Assembly (NCBI RefSeq): GCF_000003815.2
Contig: NC_049979.1
Location: forward strand, 10,229,505 to 10,293,504
Length of the DNA: 64,000 nucleotides
Source of the DNA: Branchiostoma floridae
Lineage: Eukaryota; Chordata; Leptocardii; Amphioxiformes; Branchiostomatidae
Reading direction: 5' to 3'
Shown: piece after piece, positions 1 to 28,300 of the stretch
Position numbering within the stretch: the first letter of the stretch is position 1
Layout of the letters: each line of letters opens with the position of its first letter
Program-made: the position numbers and the translations under genes
The notes under the pieces: generated by a model
Told to the model about the DNA's origin: nothing
The model's database searches: none
What the model saw: the letters and a program-made list of their open reading frames with translations, nothing else

Positions 1-953
1 ACATCTTGAGATTATGCTGCCGCTGCATCCGTTCAACTCTGAAATGCATAGATAGGATAGAGAACAGCAGGTAGAATATGTAGAGAGTGCAGATAACGTA
101 GAAAATGTAGAAGGGAATTCTTTCTGCTCACCAATATTTCAAGTTAGGATGTCCAGCAAAATGTAGAAGATGAGGCACAACATTCAGAGTACACAACACA
201 CTACAGGCAGGAAACATTCTGTACAGTACTAATCTAAACTCATTATCAGATTCTGTAGGGGAAAGATCATTGAGCCTGACAGCACTACAAGACATACATT
301 TAAAGAGAGTGTACATGTATATAGAATTGATGGATCTTGTTTACAATGTACATGTGCTCATTCAATCCTCAAAGCTTAAATCTTCTCTCTCAGTCAGGGC
401 TCAAAAATACATTTTTTTTCATACATGCAACAGGGCAGGTAGCTGTAAAAGCTGCCAGTATCAGATAAGTAACTTTTGCATGCACCATTGAAAGAATAAG
501 TTAATTTGCTTTTCAGTTCATAAAAACAATATTTTGAAAAAGTTTCTAGTGGTACCATAATGAATTCTGTTATATCCATATACTGCTGGTCAGTGCTGGA
601 CAGTATCTTTTGTATCCTGACTAAGGGTCATGCAGGGCAGATATTTGTGTCAAAAATAACCCACATGGAGCAAATTCGATAGCATGCTGAATAAGGTACA
701 AAAGATTACAAAAACAGTCCCATGAAGTAAAAATGAAAAATTGCAGCTTTGGGAGGAATATATCTTCTGAAAGCTGTGTGCTTAGATTAACAAACTTGAA
801 CAAAACAATATCATATATTGTATAAACTAAGGATGTGTGACAACAGAGGCGATAGATTGGGAGACAGAACACAAGAGACACAATGTAACTGGAGACTATA
901 CAGTTATGCACATCCATTTAAAGGTGACTTGAACTACAGGCAGTGCCTATTAC
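1..953. other. Left edge, probable TTLL5 intron, no exon seen
   Basis: This AT-rich sequence lies downstream of the last visible TTLL5 exon in gene orientation. No open segment with convincing splice sites and an acidic TTLL5-like tail was found. The short open frames here have no family signature. Confidence 0.5.
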
Positions 954-17776
<16,823 letters not shown>

Positions 17777-18540
17777 CTTGGTGTAAAGCTTCGCTGATCC
17801 TCTTACAATGGCAACGCTATTCAGGGCTCAACTAGGATTTGCGCTGGCATAGACATATGACCTATGGTAGCATAATCACTGTACTCCTCTTGTATGCTTT
17901 TCTCTGCAGGGGAAAAAAATTGTGTAGTGTCACTTGATCTGACCTTAAGCAGGCAAAAGCAAATTTATCTTTAACGGAGCCTCTTGTTGGTACATTGAAT
18001 TACCATAACAGTATACTCAGTCTGGTTCTGTTTTTACACAAACTACAGGAATCAATACTGTACACACATTTATAACGTTACACAAATGAGTATACTGTAT
18101 ACTATATATATATACAGCTGTTGCGGAGTCGCTGTCTCATCACTGTCTGCCTGTGCTATAACATTTAACACCCGCTACACTAGAGACTTGAACATACATT
18201 ATTTAAAACAAAATATATCGTCTTTGTTGTCCTGAATGGGCTGACATATGCTGTTCACACGATAAAATTTATTGATGAGGGGTTAACGTTAAAATTTGTA
18301 TTCCAAGTTAAATGTTTTGATCATACAAGTGAAATTAACCCTACAACTAATGGGTGTTTAGTGGGGAAAGTATAGTCACTTTGTCATCAACATTACGGTA
18401 CCATGGCAATACGAGTAACTTGTCAAAATCACAGGTATGATCCAGCTCCAGGAAAACACACCCTCCCCGCACAAACTACCCCAACAAACCAAAAGAAGCG
18501 GGCCAAATGCACCGCTGTCGAACAACGTCCAAAACTTACC

Positions 18541-18957
18541 TTTTCCCACAGTAGTCACCCCTGCCTTGTACTTCCCCGACTCTTGACGCATTTGGCACCC
18601 ATCTATGTTAGATTCGTTGCATATATCATGTGCAAAGTGTCGGAATTCGAATATTTGTACAGCTCATGACCTGCCCCAAACGTTGCCTTTGGAAACTGTA
18701 CCCGTGATCCGGACGTTCACCGCATCAAACAAAACTGGGAAACTTTTTTAAACGAAACATCGTAATTCTCCCACAAATAACATATATCGAAATGATGAAA
18801 TATTTACAATTATACATGTTATCTGATTAAATGTATGATACTCCAGATTATTATTTTTTGGGGCAGTTAGTGATTATAAACTTCCCAAACGTCATGTCGT
18901 TTTGCTGCTATCACTGTCCCGAATGTGGTTACCGCGTTGCATCACGGGATCTCTAAG
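18541..18957. promoter_or_regulatory. Head-to-head promoter interval of TTLL5 and LYPLAL1
   Basis: On the minus strand a GTAAGT donor at 18534-18539 defines a likely non-coding first exon of TTLL5 ending at 18540 and starting somewhere in this interval. On the plus strand the LYPLAL1 ATG is at 18958. The two transcription starts are therefore probably within about 400 bp and share a promoter region. No TATA box is obvious near either gene, consistent with constitutive genes. The exact starts are not visible from sequence. Confidence 0.5.
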
Positions 18958-21900
18958 ATGGCGGCCGCCATGAAAGTTTTGAACTTGCAGAAAAACATTG
19001 TGTGTCAAACTGGCAAACACACTGCTTCTGTTATCTTTTTGCATGGCTCAGGTGAGTAGTATGAAGCTAAAGCAGTCATAGATTTATTTGGTGTGCACCG
19101 AATATGTCTACTCTCTACTCTACTCTACTGTGACCTCCCTTAGTCCCTAAGTCAAAAGGGAAAGTGAAACAAATTATAGGTGACCAGGTCTGTATAAAGT
19201 GGGGTTCAAGCACGGCCTACTGTCCTTGCCAATGGGCTCTGAGCTTTTGTGGTCACATTGGTAACGTGCTTGGCTTTGGGAGCTTGGCTGCCCGGGTCTG
19301 GCGCAATAGGTCGCATGGGTAAACTCGCTCCATAGACCCTGCGAGAATTTGGTCACGCGCCACCGACTGTACTCCACTATTAATGGATGGGAGCGCACGA
19401 GCATGTCCGCACTCTCTACCTCAGCTTATCTCCAAATGTTAACATCGTGCAGTTTTCACCAGTATCTTCATGGGAAATTTGCCAACAATTTGACTTAAAT
19501 TACTAAATGTTTGGAGAACTTAATCTATGTTGGCGTAAATTGCACAAGAGCAAAGGAGTCTGCCCGTGAGTCGCGAGTTCGAATCCCGGGAGCGAGCTTG
19601 GGGTAAAAACTGTTCAACTTGCCTGTAGTGTTTCATTGGTTCCCACACTGGCCCTGTGGTTAACAGGCTGGAGATGTGTGTGCCCACAGGAATTTTTAAC
19701 TCTGAGATTCAAGGACGTATCTTGAAAAGAAAAGGAGGAGTAGTGTAACAGTGGGGTTTAAGCATCGCCTACCATCCTTGCCAAGCAGGCTTTTAGCTAG
19801 GATTTCATCATAGGGTGTTTAATTTTTTGCCGCTTGGCGAGCGCTGCAAGTACGAGTATTGTAGGGGGTCTAGGGACATCCTCACTCAGAAAAGTTAGAA
19901 ATTTATAACTCTCTGGAACACCATTTCCCACATTTTGAGGTGGAAAATTGGGGGAATGAAGCAAATTTACTGTCAGACAGGCCACAGCATCTGTGGTCAA
20001 TCAGAATTTCATGCTTGTCAGAGGATGTGCTCCCCAGTATAAGGGCGGACAGTGTCAATTATTTTTTTAACAGGCCGTACAATGTACGCCAGTACGCCTG
20101 CCTGGCTAAAAGCCTGTTGCCAAGGGGCTCTGAGCTTTTGTGGTGACATCGGTAGCGTGCTTGGTTTTGGAAGCTTGGCTGCCTGGGTCTGGCGCATGCG
20201 CAATAGGTCACGGGTTCGTATCCCAGGAGCGAGCTTGGGGTAAAAACTGTCATACATGTACTCGCCTCTAGTGTTTCAGGCCTACTGCACGGAGTCCATA
20301 CCCCCTCCCCCATCTCTATTTATAAATGGTGTAGACTTTCTGATCTAGATGGCTTCCTTGATCCATTGTGTTATATTATAATATTTGTTGTCAAAGATAT
20401 GTCTATGACCTTTGCCCAATCAGCATCAACATTGGACGGGCACTTGTATATGCCAATGTTGAACTTTGTTTCAGACTCAGTGCTGAAGCACACTTGGTAC
20501 TGGAAGCATTTTTATTTGAGCAAAATTTATGAAAAGCTGATCCCTCCCTGTATGACATCATTTATCTTGCACTGATTCTCTGCTATTAGTAGTAGACTTG
20601 TATTAGCTGCTATCCCCAATAGTAAGAGTAATGTATCACTGCTTCACAGGTGATACGGGAGAGGGTGTGTGTTCTTGGATTCAAGATCTGATAGGGAATG
20701 GGTTGGTATTTCCTCACATCAGAATGGTGTTCCCTACAGCTCCACCAAGGTGGGATTTATTATTACATTCATTTATTCACTTAACAGTCACAAGCACAGT
20801 GGACAACTAAAATACATGTACAACCCTTAAGATAGTAGTAGATGCATTTGTTTCCTGTAATAACTCTGTTTTTAATGGGATTTTGTTTCTATGTCCAAAA
20901 GTGCTAAGCATATACATGCTGGATGAGGTTGAAATTACCTTTTTCAATATGATGGAATTTCATGTCACAATTTCAGCTATAAATGTAGCAACAGGATGCA
21001 TCATCAAAATAGCATTTAGCACTATCATGTACAGTATTTCTTATATGCATGTATAACTATAATGATATCAACCATTGTGATATCCACTTGATGTTGTACA
21101 AACTGACTCTGACCTACTTGCTGCTGACAGCTCTTTAGAGCCACATTTTGTATTCAACTCCACAGTTACCTATGACAATATGAAGTCCATGTACAATCTG
21201 GTGGCATATGGACAGGTTTTATAGACACAATTACTCTTGTTGACAACTGCCTGTGTACTGGGAGGCTTGTTTCCTGAAGGGTGGTACTAGTGGAAAGATT
21301 ATCAATCAATAAGAGACATTCTCATAGGCCATTCTTGATCCCTAAAAAGCAGTGTCGAAAACCAATTTATCAAAGTACTTGGATAGATTTCTCTAAGGGA
21401 TAGTCAATGTTTTATGTGTTTTGCCATCTGTTAAAAAGTACTAAAATATGAACTCCAAATGAGTCGTAGATACATTGCTGGTAATGTTTCCTGGATAAAT
21501 ATGTTGTATTTTCTTGCAAATGAAAATAAACCACTCATTGATCCAATGGAACACATTTGATTGATTTAAATTGTCTAAGTTGTCAGTTTGAGCTAACTTT
21601 GATAAACAAGTAACACCATTGCTTCTTTTCACATTATGAATCAAGAAGTACAAATGTAATTATTTAAGTCTGGGATTGGATTAGGTAAAGGTACTGTATT
21701 CATCATTATCATTTTTCAAGTATCCAGATGTGAAAATGAAGCAAAATGAAGCTTATCATCTTGCATGTAGTAAGGTGATATAGTGAGATATGTAGAGTAT
21801 TCAATACCACATTTTACCCTCTAACAGACCCTACACTCCAATGATGGGCCAGATGACTACAGTGTGGTTTGACAGACATAGGATCTCACCAGATGTGCCT

Positions 21901-23527
21901 GATCACATGGAGTCTGTGGACATCATGTGTGAACACCTCAACAGACTGATAGAAGAAGAGGTCAGCTCTGGCATCCCAAAGGAAAGAATAATCTTAGGTA
22001 CAATGAACATTAAATAGCTGTTATTCATTGGATGTAATTTTGGAAATGGTCAGACGTTTCATTTACATCTGCTTAGCAGATCTGTTAAAAAGAGCAGGTT
22101 TTATACCCAACTATGAATTGAATGAAAAGGAGGTGATGTCAAGACAAGGTTAATGCAAATGAGTAAAAGTAGCTCCTGTTGCATGAGGACAGGAGCTAAT
22201 CGTAATGCCCCGCATGGATGGGGTGCTGCGTCCCATGTGCCATAGAGTTCAATTCGTAGTCCCCCTTTCTTGTTGAGGGTGGATTTATACATAATCTCAT
22301 AATCATATATTGCCTCTCTGACTCCCCATTTGAACCAGCTGGGTTGGCAGTCTGGGATCGGTTGTCTAACCTTTATCAGTGTATTTGGTCACAGTATTCA
22401 TAACAGTGAATCATGATTAATATTTTTCCACAGAATTTCCCTAACATGGCAATATGCATGCACCTCTTGTAGAGTTCTTTAATTTTATTTTACATCATGA
22501 AAAGAGTAATGAATAGAAGAAAGTTTCTTATGTCAAGTTATGATACCCTGAGAAGCCAGAACAAACATAGTTTGCAAAAATTGATGTGTCAGATGAGATC
22601 ATGCAAATTGAAGAATCAATTCAGCGAAAGACAAATGTATGTATTAAATGAGATCATGCAAATTGAATCCATTCAGCGAAAGACAAATATATGTGTTAGA
22701 TGAGATCATGCAAATTGAAGAATCAATTCAATGAAAGTCAAATGCCTGTTGTGTTAGATGAGATCATGCAAGTTGAAGAACCAATTCAAGAAAAGACAAA
22801 TGTATGCATCAGATGAGATCATGCAAATTGAAGAATCAATTCAACGAAAGACAAATGTAACTGTTAGATGAGATCATGCAAATTAAAGAATCAATTCAGT
22901 GAGAGACAAGTGTACATGTTGCAGTGAGAGACAAGCGTACATGTTAGATGAGATCATGTTTAATACTTGTAGGTGGTTTCTCCATGGGCGGTGCCATGGC
23001 CATGCAGGTGGCCTACAGACTTCACCTTTCTGTGGCAGGTGTGGCAGCTCTGTCAGCTTTCCTCAACAATGACTCTGCAGTATATAAGGTACTGCTCAAC
23101 TTCACATTAACTCTTAAGAAGCACATACAAATTGTACAAAGATGAAGTAATGTTTGATTCATTGAATTCCAATTCTGATTTCCCTGTAATTGAAAGGTAC
23201 ATGTACTGTGTCCTGTAGGAGAATGCCTAAGTGAAGATACCCCACCTAGCAGATCATATCTAAAGTGCACTTGTTCATGTTTGCCTCTGAAAACTTTCTT
23301 TTATGCAGGCAGTAAAGGAAGCTAACAGCCCCTTGCCAGAGCTATTTTTGTGCCAGGGAGGGAAAGATCCTCTCGTGATGCCAGAGTGGGTGAAGCAGAC
23401 CCATCGCATGATGGATGGTTTGGGAGTGCCAAGCCAGTTTCACTTCTTCCCAAAAATGTACCATGAAATGTGTGTTCAAGAGCTAGAATTGTTGAGGACA
23501 TGGATCCTGAAAAAGTTACCTTCATGA
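18958..23527 (+). CDS. LYPLAL1: Lysophospholipase-like protein 1 (alpha/beta hydrolase), complete
   Basis: This is a cytosolic serine hydrolase of the acyl-protein thioesterase/LYPLA family, acting on small esters or depalmitoylating proteins. Exons: 18958-19051, 20650-20749, 21828-21997, 22973-23088, 23309-23527, all with GT/AG borders and consistent phase, giving 232 residues (the human protein has about 237). Motifs: [13 protein letters not shown] at the oxyanion region, [22 protein letters not shown], and the nucleophile elbow GFSMGG with Ser124. The remaining triad is Asp180 in [10 protein letters not shown] and His212 in KMYHEM. The family's GFSMGG, WFDR and YHEM/YHEL signatures distinguish it from LYPLA1/2. 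The start was chosen as the first ATG of the exon, [12 protein letters not shown]; the fifth codon is an alternative. AATAAA signals lie at 23806 and 23856. Confidence 0.95.
19190..19640 (+). repeat. tRNA-like SINE, older copy in LYPLAL1 intron 1
   Basis: The segment from gtggggttcaagc through ccttgccaatgggctctgag to ggtctggcgcaatagg closely matches the copy at 19744-20290. A separate 3' part at 19566-19640 has a pol III B-box-like GAGTTCGAATCCCGGGAG followed by cgagcttggggtaaaaact, also shared with the second copy. The middle (about 19325-19560) does not match, so this copy is diverged or interrupted. Confidence 0.6.
19744..20290 (+). repeat. tRNA-like SINE split by a hAT-type insertion
   Basis: This is the second copy of the SINE, with a B-box-like GGGTTCGTATCCCAGG at about 20213-20228 and the same 3' extension as the first copy. 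It is split at 19786-20116 by an element with perfect target duplication. Removing the insertion restores colinearity with the copy at 19190, which gives a natural empty-site comparison. Confidence 0.7.
19786..20116. mobile_element. 331-bp non-autonomous hAT-type MITE with 8-bp TSD
   Basis: The ends are CAGGCTTTTAGCTAGG and CCTGGCTAAAAGCCTG, inverted with two or three mismatches. It is flanked by perfect 8-bp direct repeats TTGCCAAG at 19778-19785 and 20117-20124. An 8-bp duplication and CAG-starting ends are typical of hAT transposons. It has no transposase frame. The homologous SINE at 19190 has a single ccttgccaa at the same point, which supports insertion. Confidence 0.85.
22591..22960 (+). 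repeat. Minisatellite in LYPLAL1 intron 3, unit about 55 bp
   Basis: About six and a half diverged tandem units each contain AGATGAGATCATGCAAATTG, then aagaatcaattcag and gaaagacaaatgta. Units differ by substitutions and small indels; one unit is shortened. It ends immediately before the acceptor of exon 22973-23088. The spacing is irregular and there are no unique spacers, so it is not a CRISPR array. Confidence 0.8.
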
Positions 23528-23629
23528 TACATGAACAGAGACTCGACATACATGTATTTAATTCAAAGTTGTGTAATCTGAAAGGTCTCCTTGAGAACAC
23601 TTTTGCAAGTGTTCATTTTAACGAATTCG

Positions 23630-23765
23630 TCTTTTAGAAGGGGCGTAAAACGGGGGTCCCATGTTCAAGGAGGTGCCTCAAGCACGTAACTCAGCCTCAT
23701 TACTTAAACATTAGGTACCTGGTGGCTGCAAGTACAAATGTAATACACCAGATGTATATATAATG
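23630..23765 (+). repeat. 3' part of the 5S-derived SINE family, plus orientation
   Basis: The sequence ggggcgtaaaacgggggtcc, cagcctcattac, gtacctggtggctg and atacaccagat matches, in opposite orientation, the body of the SINE at 59612-59889. The 5S head is absent here. It lies just downstream of the LYPLAL1 stop and may be part of its 3' UTR. Confidence 0.6.
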
Positions 23766-23861
23766 TATGAAGGAATGAATGTATACAAAATATATTCATT
23801 ATGGCAATAAATGTGTAATATCTTTATGTATAAGTAAGTTATCCTGCAACATGGCAATAAA

Positions 23862-25309
23862 TTATATCAGCTTGATATGAAGCCACTTGCTATGAATGTT
23901 AATGTTTCCTAAGTTTTGGAAAATTAAACATTTAAAACATTAAAATATTAGAAAGGGGAAGCACACATGAAATACTGGTACAGAACATGTACTTGATTTC
24001 AGATGCCACCTGCATAACCGCCTGTCTGACTTAAGCTACATGTATGGAACTGATGGTAATGATTATCCAAGAGGTGCATGTAAATGATAGCCTGGGTACC
24101 ATCTGAACAGTAGTTCACTCCTATGTTTGCTTCTGCTTCTTGTCTGGGGAACTGTATATTCAAATCTTTTGGTTGTGACATCAGTTAATGAGTTCTAGAG
24201 TGCTCGTTCGAACAGGTGTTCCAACACCATGATCAGTTAACTACTAGTATGTTTAGTGTCTTGTATAGCAGAAGCAAATGACTACCTGGATGGGACCAAT
24301 TAGTACCCTCATCCAAAATTTGACAAAAATTGAACATTACAGTCAAGCGTTGGAGATGTCCAAGTTCACAGATGGAATAGCAGTGAAATGACTGTAGAAA
24401 GTGTAAATAAACGTTGGAGTGAACTACTAACCACCATGTTGATGATGTAGTTAACGTAATTGGCAAACTAACAGTAACAAGATAATGTACTGAACCCTTT
24501 CCAAGTGCGGTTGTCATTCAGATGCATAAGCATCTGCAATGTAAACAACTCATTGCTCACTGTTTATTCTCATCTATGGCCATATGTAACTTGTCCGTAA
24601 AATGCTTCTTTTTTTTTTTAAATTTCTAGTGAGTGAGCTGTTATCAATATTTTTTCAGTCATCCTTCTTGTGTAAATTTTCTGTCCTTTTAACATTATGC
24701 ACACCTCACATGATAACTATCAAGACCAAAAATAACATTCACAGGTGTCATCATTTCTCTCATCATACATGTACTTTCATATGTTGCCAATATCAAGTAT
24801 GGATGGTAATTATGAAAGAAAACTGCTAATGTTACGTTACATATGTGTAACGTTACTAGTACTTGTCGATTCCAGTCAATTCATCTAGCTATGGTGTAAT
24901 GAAAAACATGATTTAAGAAGATGGAGAGGCATGTAAAACGACATAATAAATCAAGATTAAGATTAAAGTGCCATAATAATCATCCACATGATTGAGGACG
25001 CTAACGTCTATCTTACTGCATTAATCCCCATTGGGGCATGAATGCGTTAACGTTAACTTTATTTATCATTGCTTGCTAAGTGACAATTGGATAGTTCCAC
25101 CATCATCTTGACAGGAAATCAGCATCCTTCGATTACAATGTATTACCCAGTACGGTACAAGATGTTAAGCGTTATTGGCCAAAAACAGTGATATGAGCAA
25201 TTCTACATCAAAAGTGTAAGCTGACAAGTTCAATGCCACACCCCTCTGTACGGAGTGGACGGTTCCTCAGGTGACCCCCCTGTGGCCTTGTGGGTACAGT
25301 TTACAAAAG
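23862..25309. other. LYPLAL1-RCE1 intergenic region, no gene seen
   Basis: AT-rich sequence with short open frames lacking family signatures or splice support. It should contain the RCE1 promoter near its right end. No TATA box is evident just upstream of the RCE1 ATG. Confidence 0.5.
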
Positions 25310-28300
25310 ATGGCGGCTGTGGAGTTTTCGCACGTGAGTTGTCCAGGTGCCGTCTGCTCCTGTTTTCTCCTGGCCGTGGCGTACGTCGGCAGCCTGTACG
25401 CCTGGAAGAGCGACCTGCCCAGGTAAGGATGCCGCAGGAGGAGAATGGTTGTTTGTGAGGCCCTCACTTGTCCACATATTGAATGAGATTTATGACGATC
25501 AATGATCATCAAAGACGTGAAGTCGACCGCCGCAGGTCGTCGTCAGCCGGGGGCGACTGATGCCTTTGATTGCCGGTGCGTGAGCCGAGACTGCGCCTGG
25601 CACGGAAACCTTCTTGACAACCAGACTGGGCGTGTACAGGGAAGATTTCAGCTGCATCTATACTCCAGAGAAGGAGACTGACTACAGTACTTGGCAAATA
25701 TCTTCTACGAGGCATTTTTGTGCATGCAAAATAATTCGAATCTCCAACATCCTTTACGACAGCAATGTTGACAAGCCATGTATGTCTGGATTGATCTGCG
25801 GAACAGATCATTAAAATCATTTGTGATTATTTAAGCACAAATGAAGATTTATTCAATCAAGTATATATAATTACTGACAAGAATCACAGTGCCAATGCAA
25901 TCTAACATGTTAGATAATGAACAATCATAGTCTCTTGTTTTCAGTTGTACAACATTGATACCCAAAGAATGAGGAAGTTCAATATGTTGATGCCTGCAAA
26001 TGGGTGATGGTATCTTTGCTACCTTGAGCAACTGGAAAATTTTTAATGTGAAATTAAGTCTTTGTGTTGATCTGAAAAATCTGTATTCATAACATAACAG
26101 TTAATGTTACATCATTAATTCTGAGACCACGTGGAGTAATCTCCAAACAGGTGTTAGCTCCTGCTTGCTTTTGTCACATTTTGTTTATCTCTAGTATTAC
26201 TCTGGAATGAAGGGCAGTCCTCCACAACTAAGTGCCAAATTCTGGCATTCTGACAGACCTATGCAAGGATGCAAAATGCACAGAAGAAAAATTCCAGAGC
26301 TAACATCTGCTTGGAGATCACATGAGTAGCAGAACAGATGGGAAAGATAATAGCCAGTGACCATTGTTCCCAAGCCTAATGCTCCACAAATCCATTTCAG
26401 GTAATGACTGCAGCAGTCGTAAACATGGTCCACTGGTCTTGCGCATGTTACTGACAGTCAAATTGCTTTTCTTGCATGTCTGGAAGATTACATGCATCTT
26501 TCATGCGCACCAAAAAAATCACCTTTCATCTTGTTTTCAAGTACTAGCTTAATTTCAATGAAGGGTCCAAAGTTAGAATATTCTGATTTGAGTTTTGACT
26601 GAAGTACATATTTGCATGAAGTTGACAGCTGGTTGTCTTTACATTGCATGCACCAGCAGTAATATTGAATTTATGCTTCCTACCTGCATAAGTGCTTCCT
26701 CATTCAGTAATCATAAGCCTTACAGTACTTTAAGGTGTCTGCCCAATATCTGTTGGCCTTTTTGCTCCAGTGCATTGATACAGAGTGTGTCCATCAGTCT
26801 CCTTCTGAAGTGGCACAAAAGAAGCCTTGATCTAATCAATACACCAGGTCCTGTGCCCACACGGTTTCCCATCGTCGTATTCTATGGGAATTACATGTTG
26901 TCCATCTCATTCAGAAACATTATTAGTGTGAAGCAGATTGCAAGGCTCATTAATGATGGGATTGTTATGAATGGTTCAATGTATTGCATTTGTAAAGGCA
27001 AAATACTGTCTTTGTATGTTGGAGTGGCTGTCTGTATGTATGGCCACCTTGAACCTAGGCCGTGATGATATTTGATATGGGTGTTCTGGACAAATTACAA
27101 TATCTCACTGGCTTCTACTTTTTTCCATGGGCATTAAAAGTTCTCAGGTGTATATAACTTTTAAGAATAAAACACAATATATTTCACGTCACCCTTGCTG
27201 CTTTTTGTGACACGGAATACATCATGTTCAAGGTTGTATTTTCTACATTATGTACAATGTAGAAAAAGTACATTGCAGACACTAGTACATGGTTGGTTTT
27301 ATATTGTTTTGTTACCAATACCAGGGACCACCCTGCCACAGTCAAGAGGAGGTTTGTTGGAGTGCTGTTGGTCACGTTGTTAGCACCGCTCTATCTGTGG
27401 CTCATCAGCAAGGACTCTGCTGACCCTCAGGTTAGTACCTGTAAATGTGGCTTATTCTCAGAATGAGAACTAATAGTATTTATGTGCTGTAGTTCTCGTT
27501 ATGGTTTCCAATATACTCTGTAACTTGTGTAAGAAGACCCGGTAACATAATTACCCAGGAGTAATAAATCTAAATGCTTCTACATCTGTATTTTGTAGCT
27601 GACGCTAGCTTTGATTAAGAGTGCTAAAAAGAAATAGTGAAGAGGTAAAACTAATTATGTACATCACTGAGAAATGTACTTCATCGTGTTAGAATTTCTG
27701 AGAATATACCTTCTTTTTATCATGTTACTGCATGCTTGGAGCTACTGTAGCATTTAATGTATCTGGGTCAACAATGATTGTAGGGTATCCCATTGATACT
27801 GTTATTATCTGGTACCTGGTGGAAACAAGTGGTATCACCACATGTTGATGTTGGACTTGTGCCATCCTGGTGTCACTGTGAAATACGATCAACATCGGAT
27901 CATTAAAAATTGATCAGAAATCATCTCTGTCATCAAAGACTTGTTATATCATTCATATGATATGGCTTTTGTGACAGTCTTTTGACCTCATCATCAATGA
28001 TGTTGTCAATCATCTTATCAGCCAGTATCAATCTTCAGGTCTTTTTTTATTTTAAACTAATCATAATTATCTAGTCTGTGTTATACAGTCTCATACTGCC
28101 AGGGGCTGATTGGGCCCTGGACAGTAGAAGGGCTGCTAGAAGTGTGATTTAATCAGGCTAGAATGTATCTAACAGAGGTGTATCGTCAGTTTCAACCCTT
28201 TGGTAGATGACTTCTGTTTTCCATAGCAAAGAAATCCGTCCATTAGCTTTTAGTACTAATACATAGATATTGACTTGCAAGAAAGGTGACACTACTCATA

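Noticed and set aside
20190-20235. A functional tRNA gene
   Set aside because: A B-box-like word is present, but no complete cloverleaf can be drawn and the sequence is repeated with the same flanks, so it is a SINE.
22591-22960. Repeat array resembling a CRISPR at first glance
   Set aside because: Units are contiguous and diverged, without unique spacers, and lie in an intron of an animal gene.
24233-24517. 94-codon minus-strand frame between LYPLAL1 and RCE1
   Set aside because: No motif, no splice partner, no promoter or poly(A) signal at suitable places.
26595-27065. 156-codon open frame in RCE1 intron 1
   Set aside because: No signal peptide, domain or splice support; composition is that of the surrounding AT-rich DNA, and it lies inside the intron of a complete gene.
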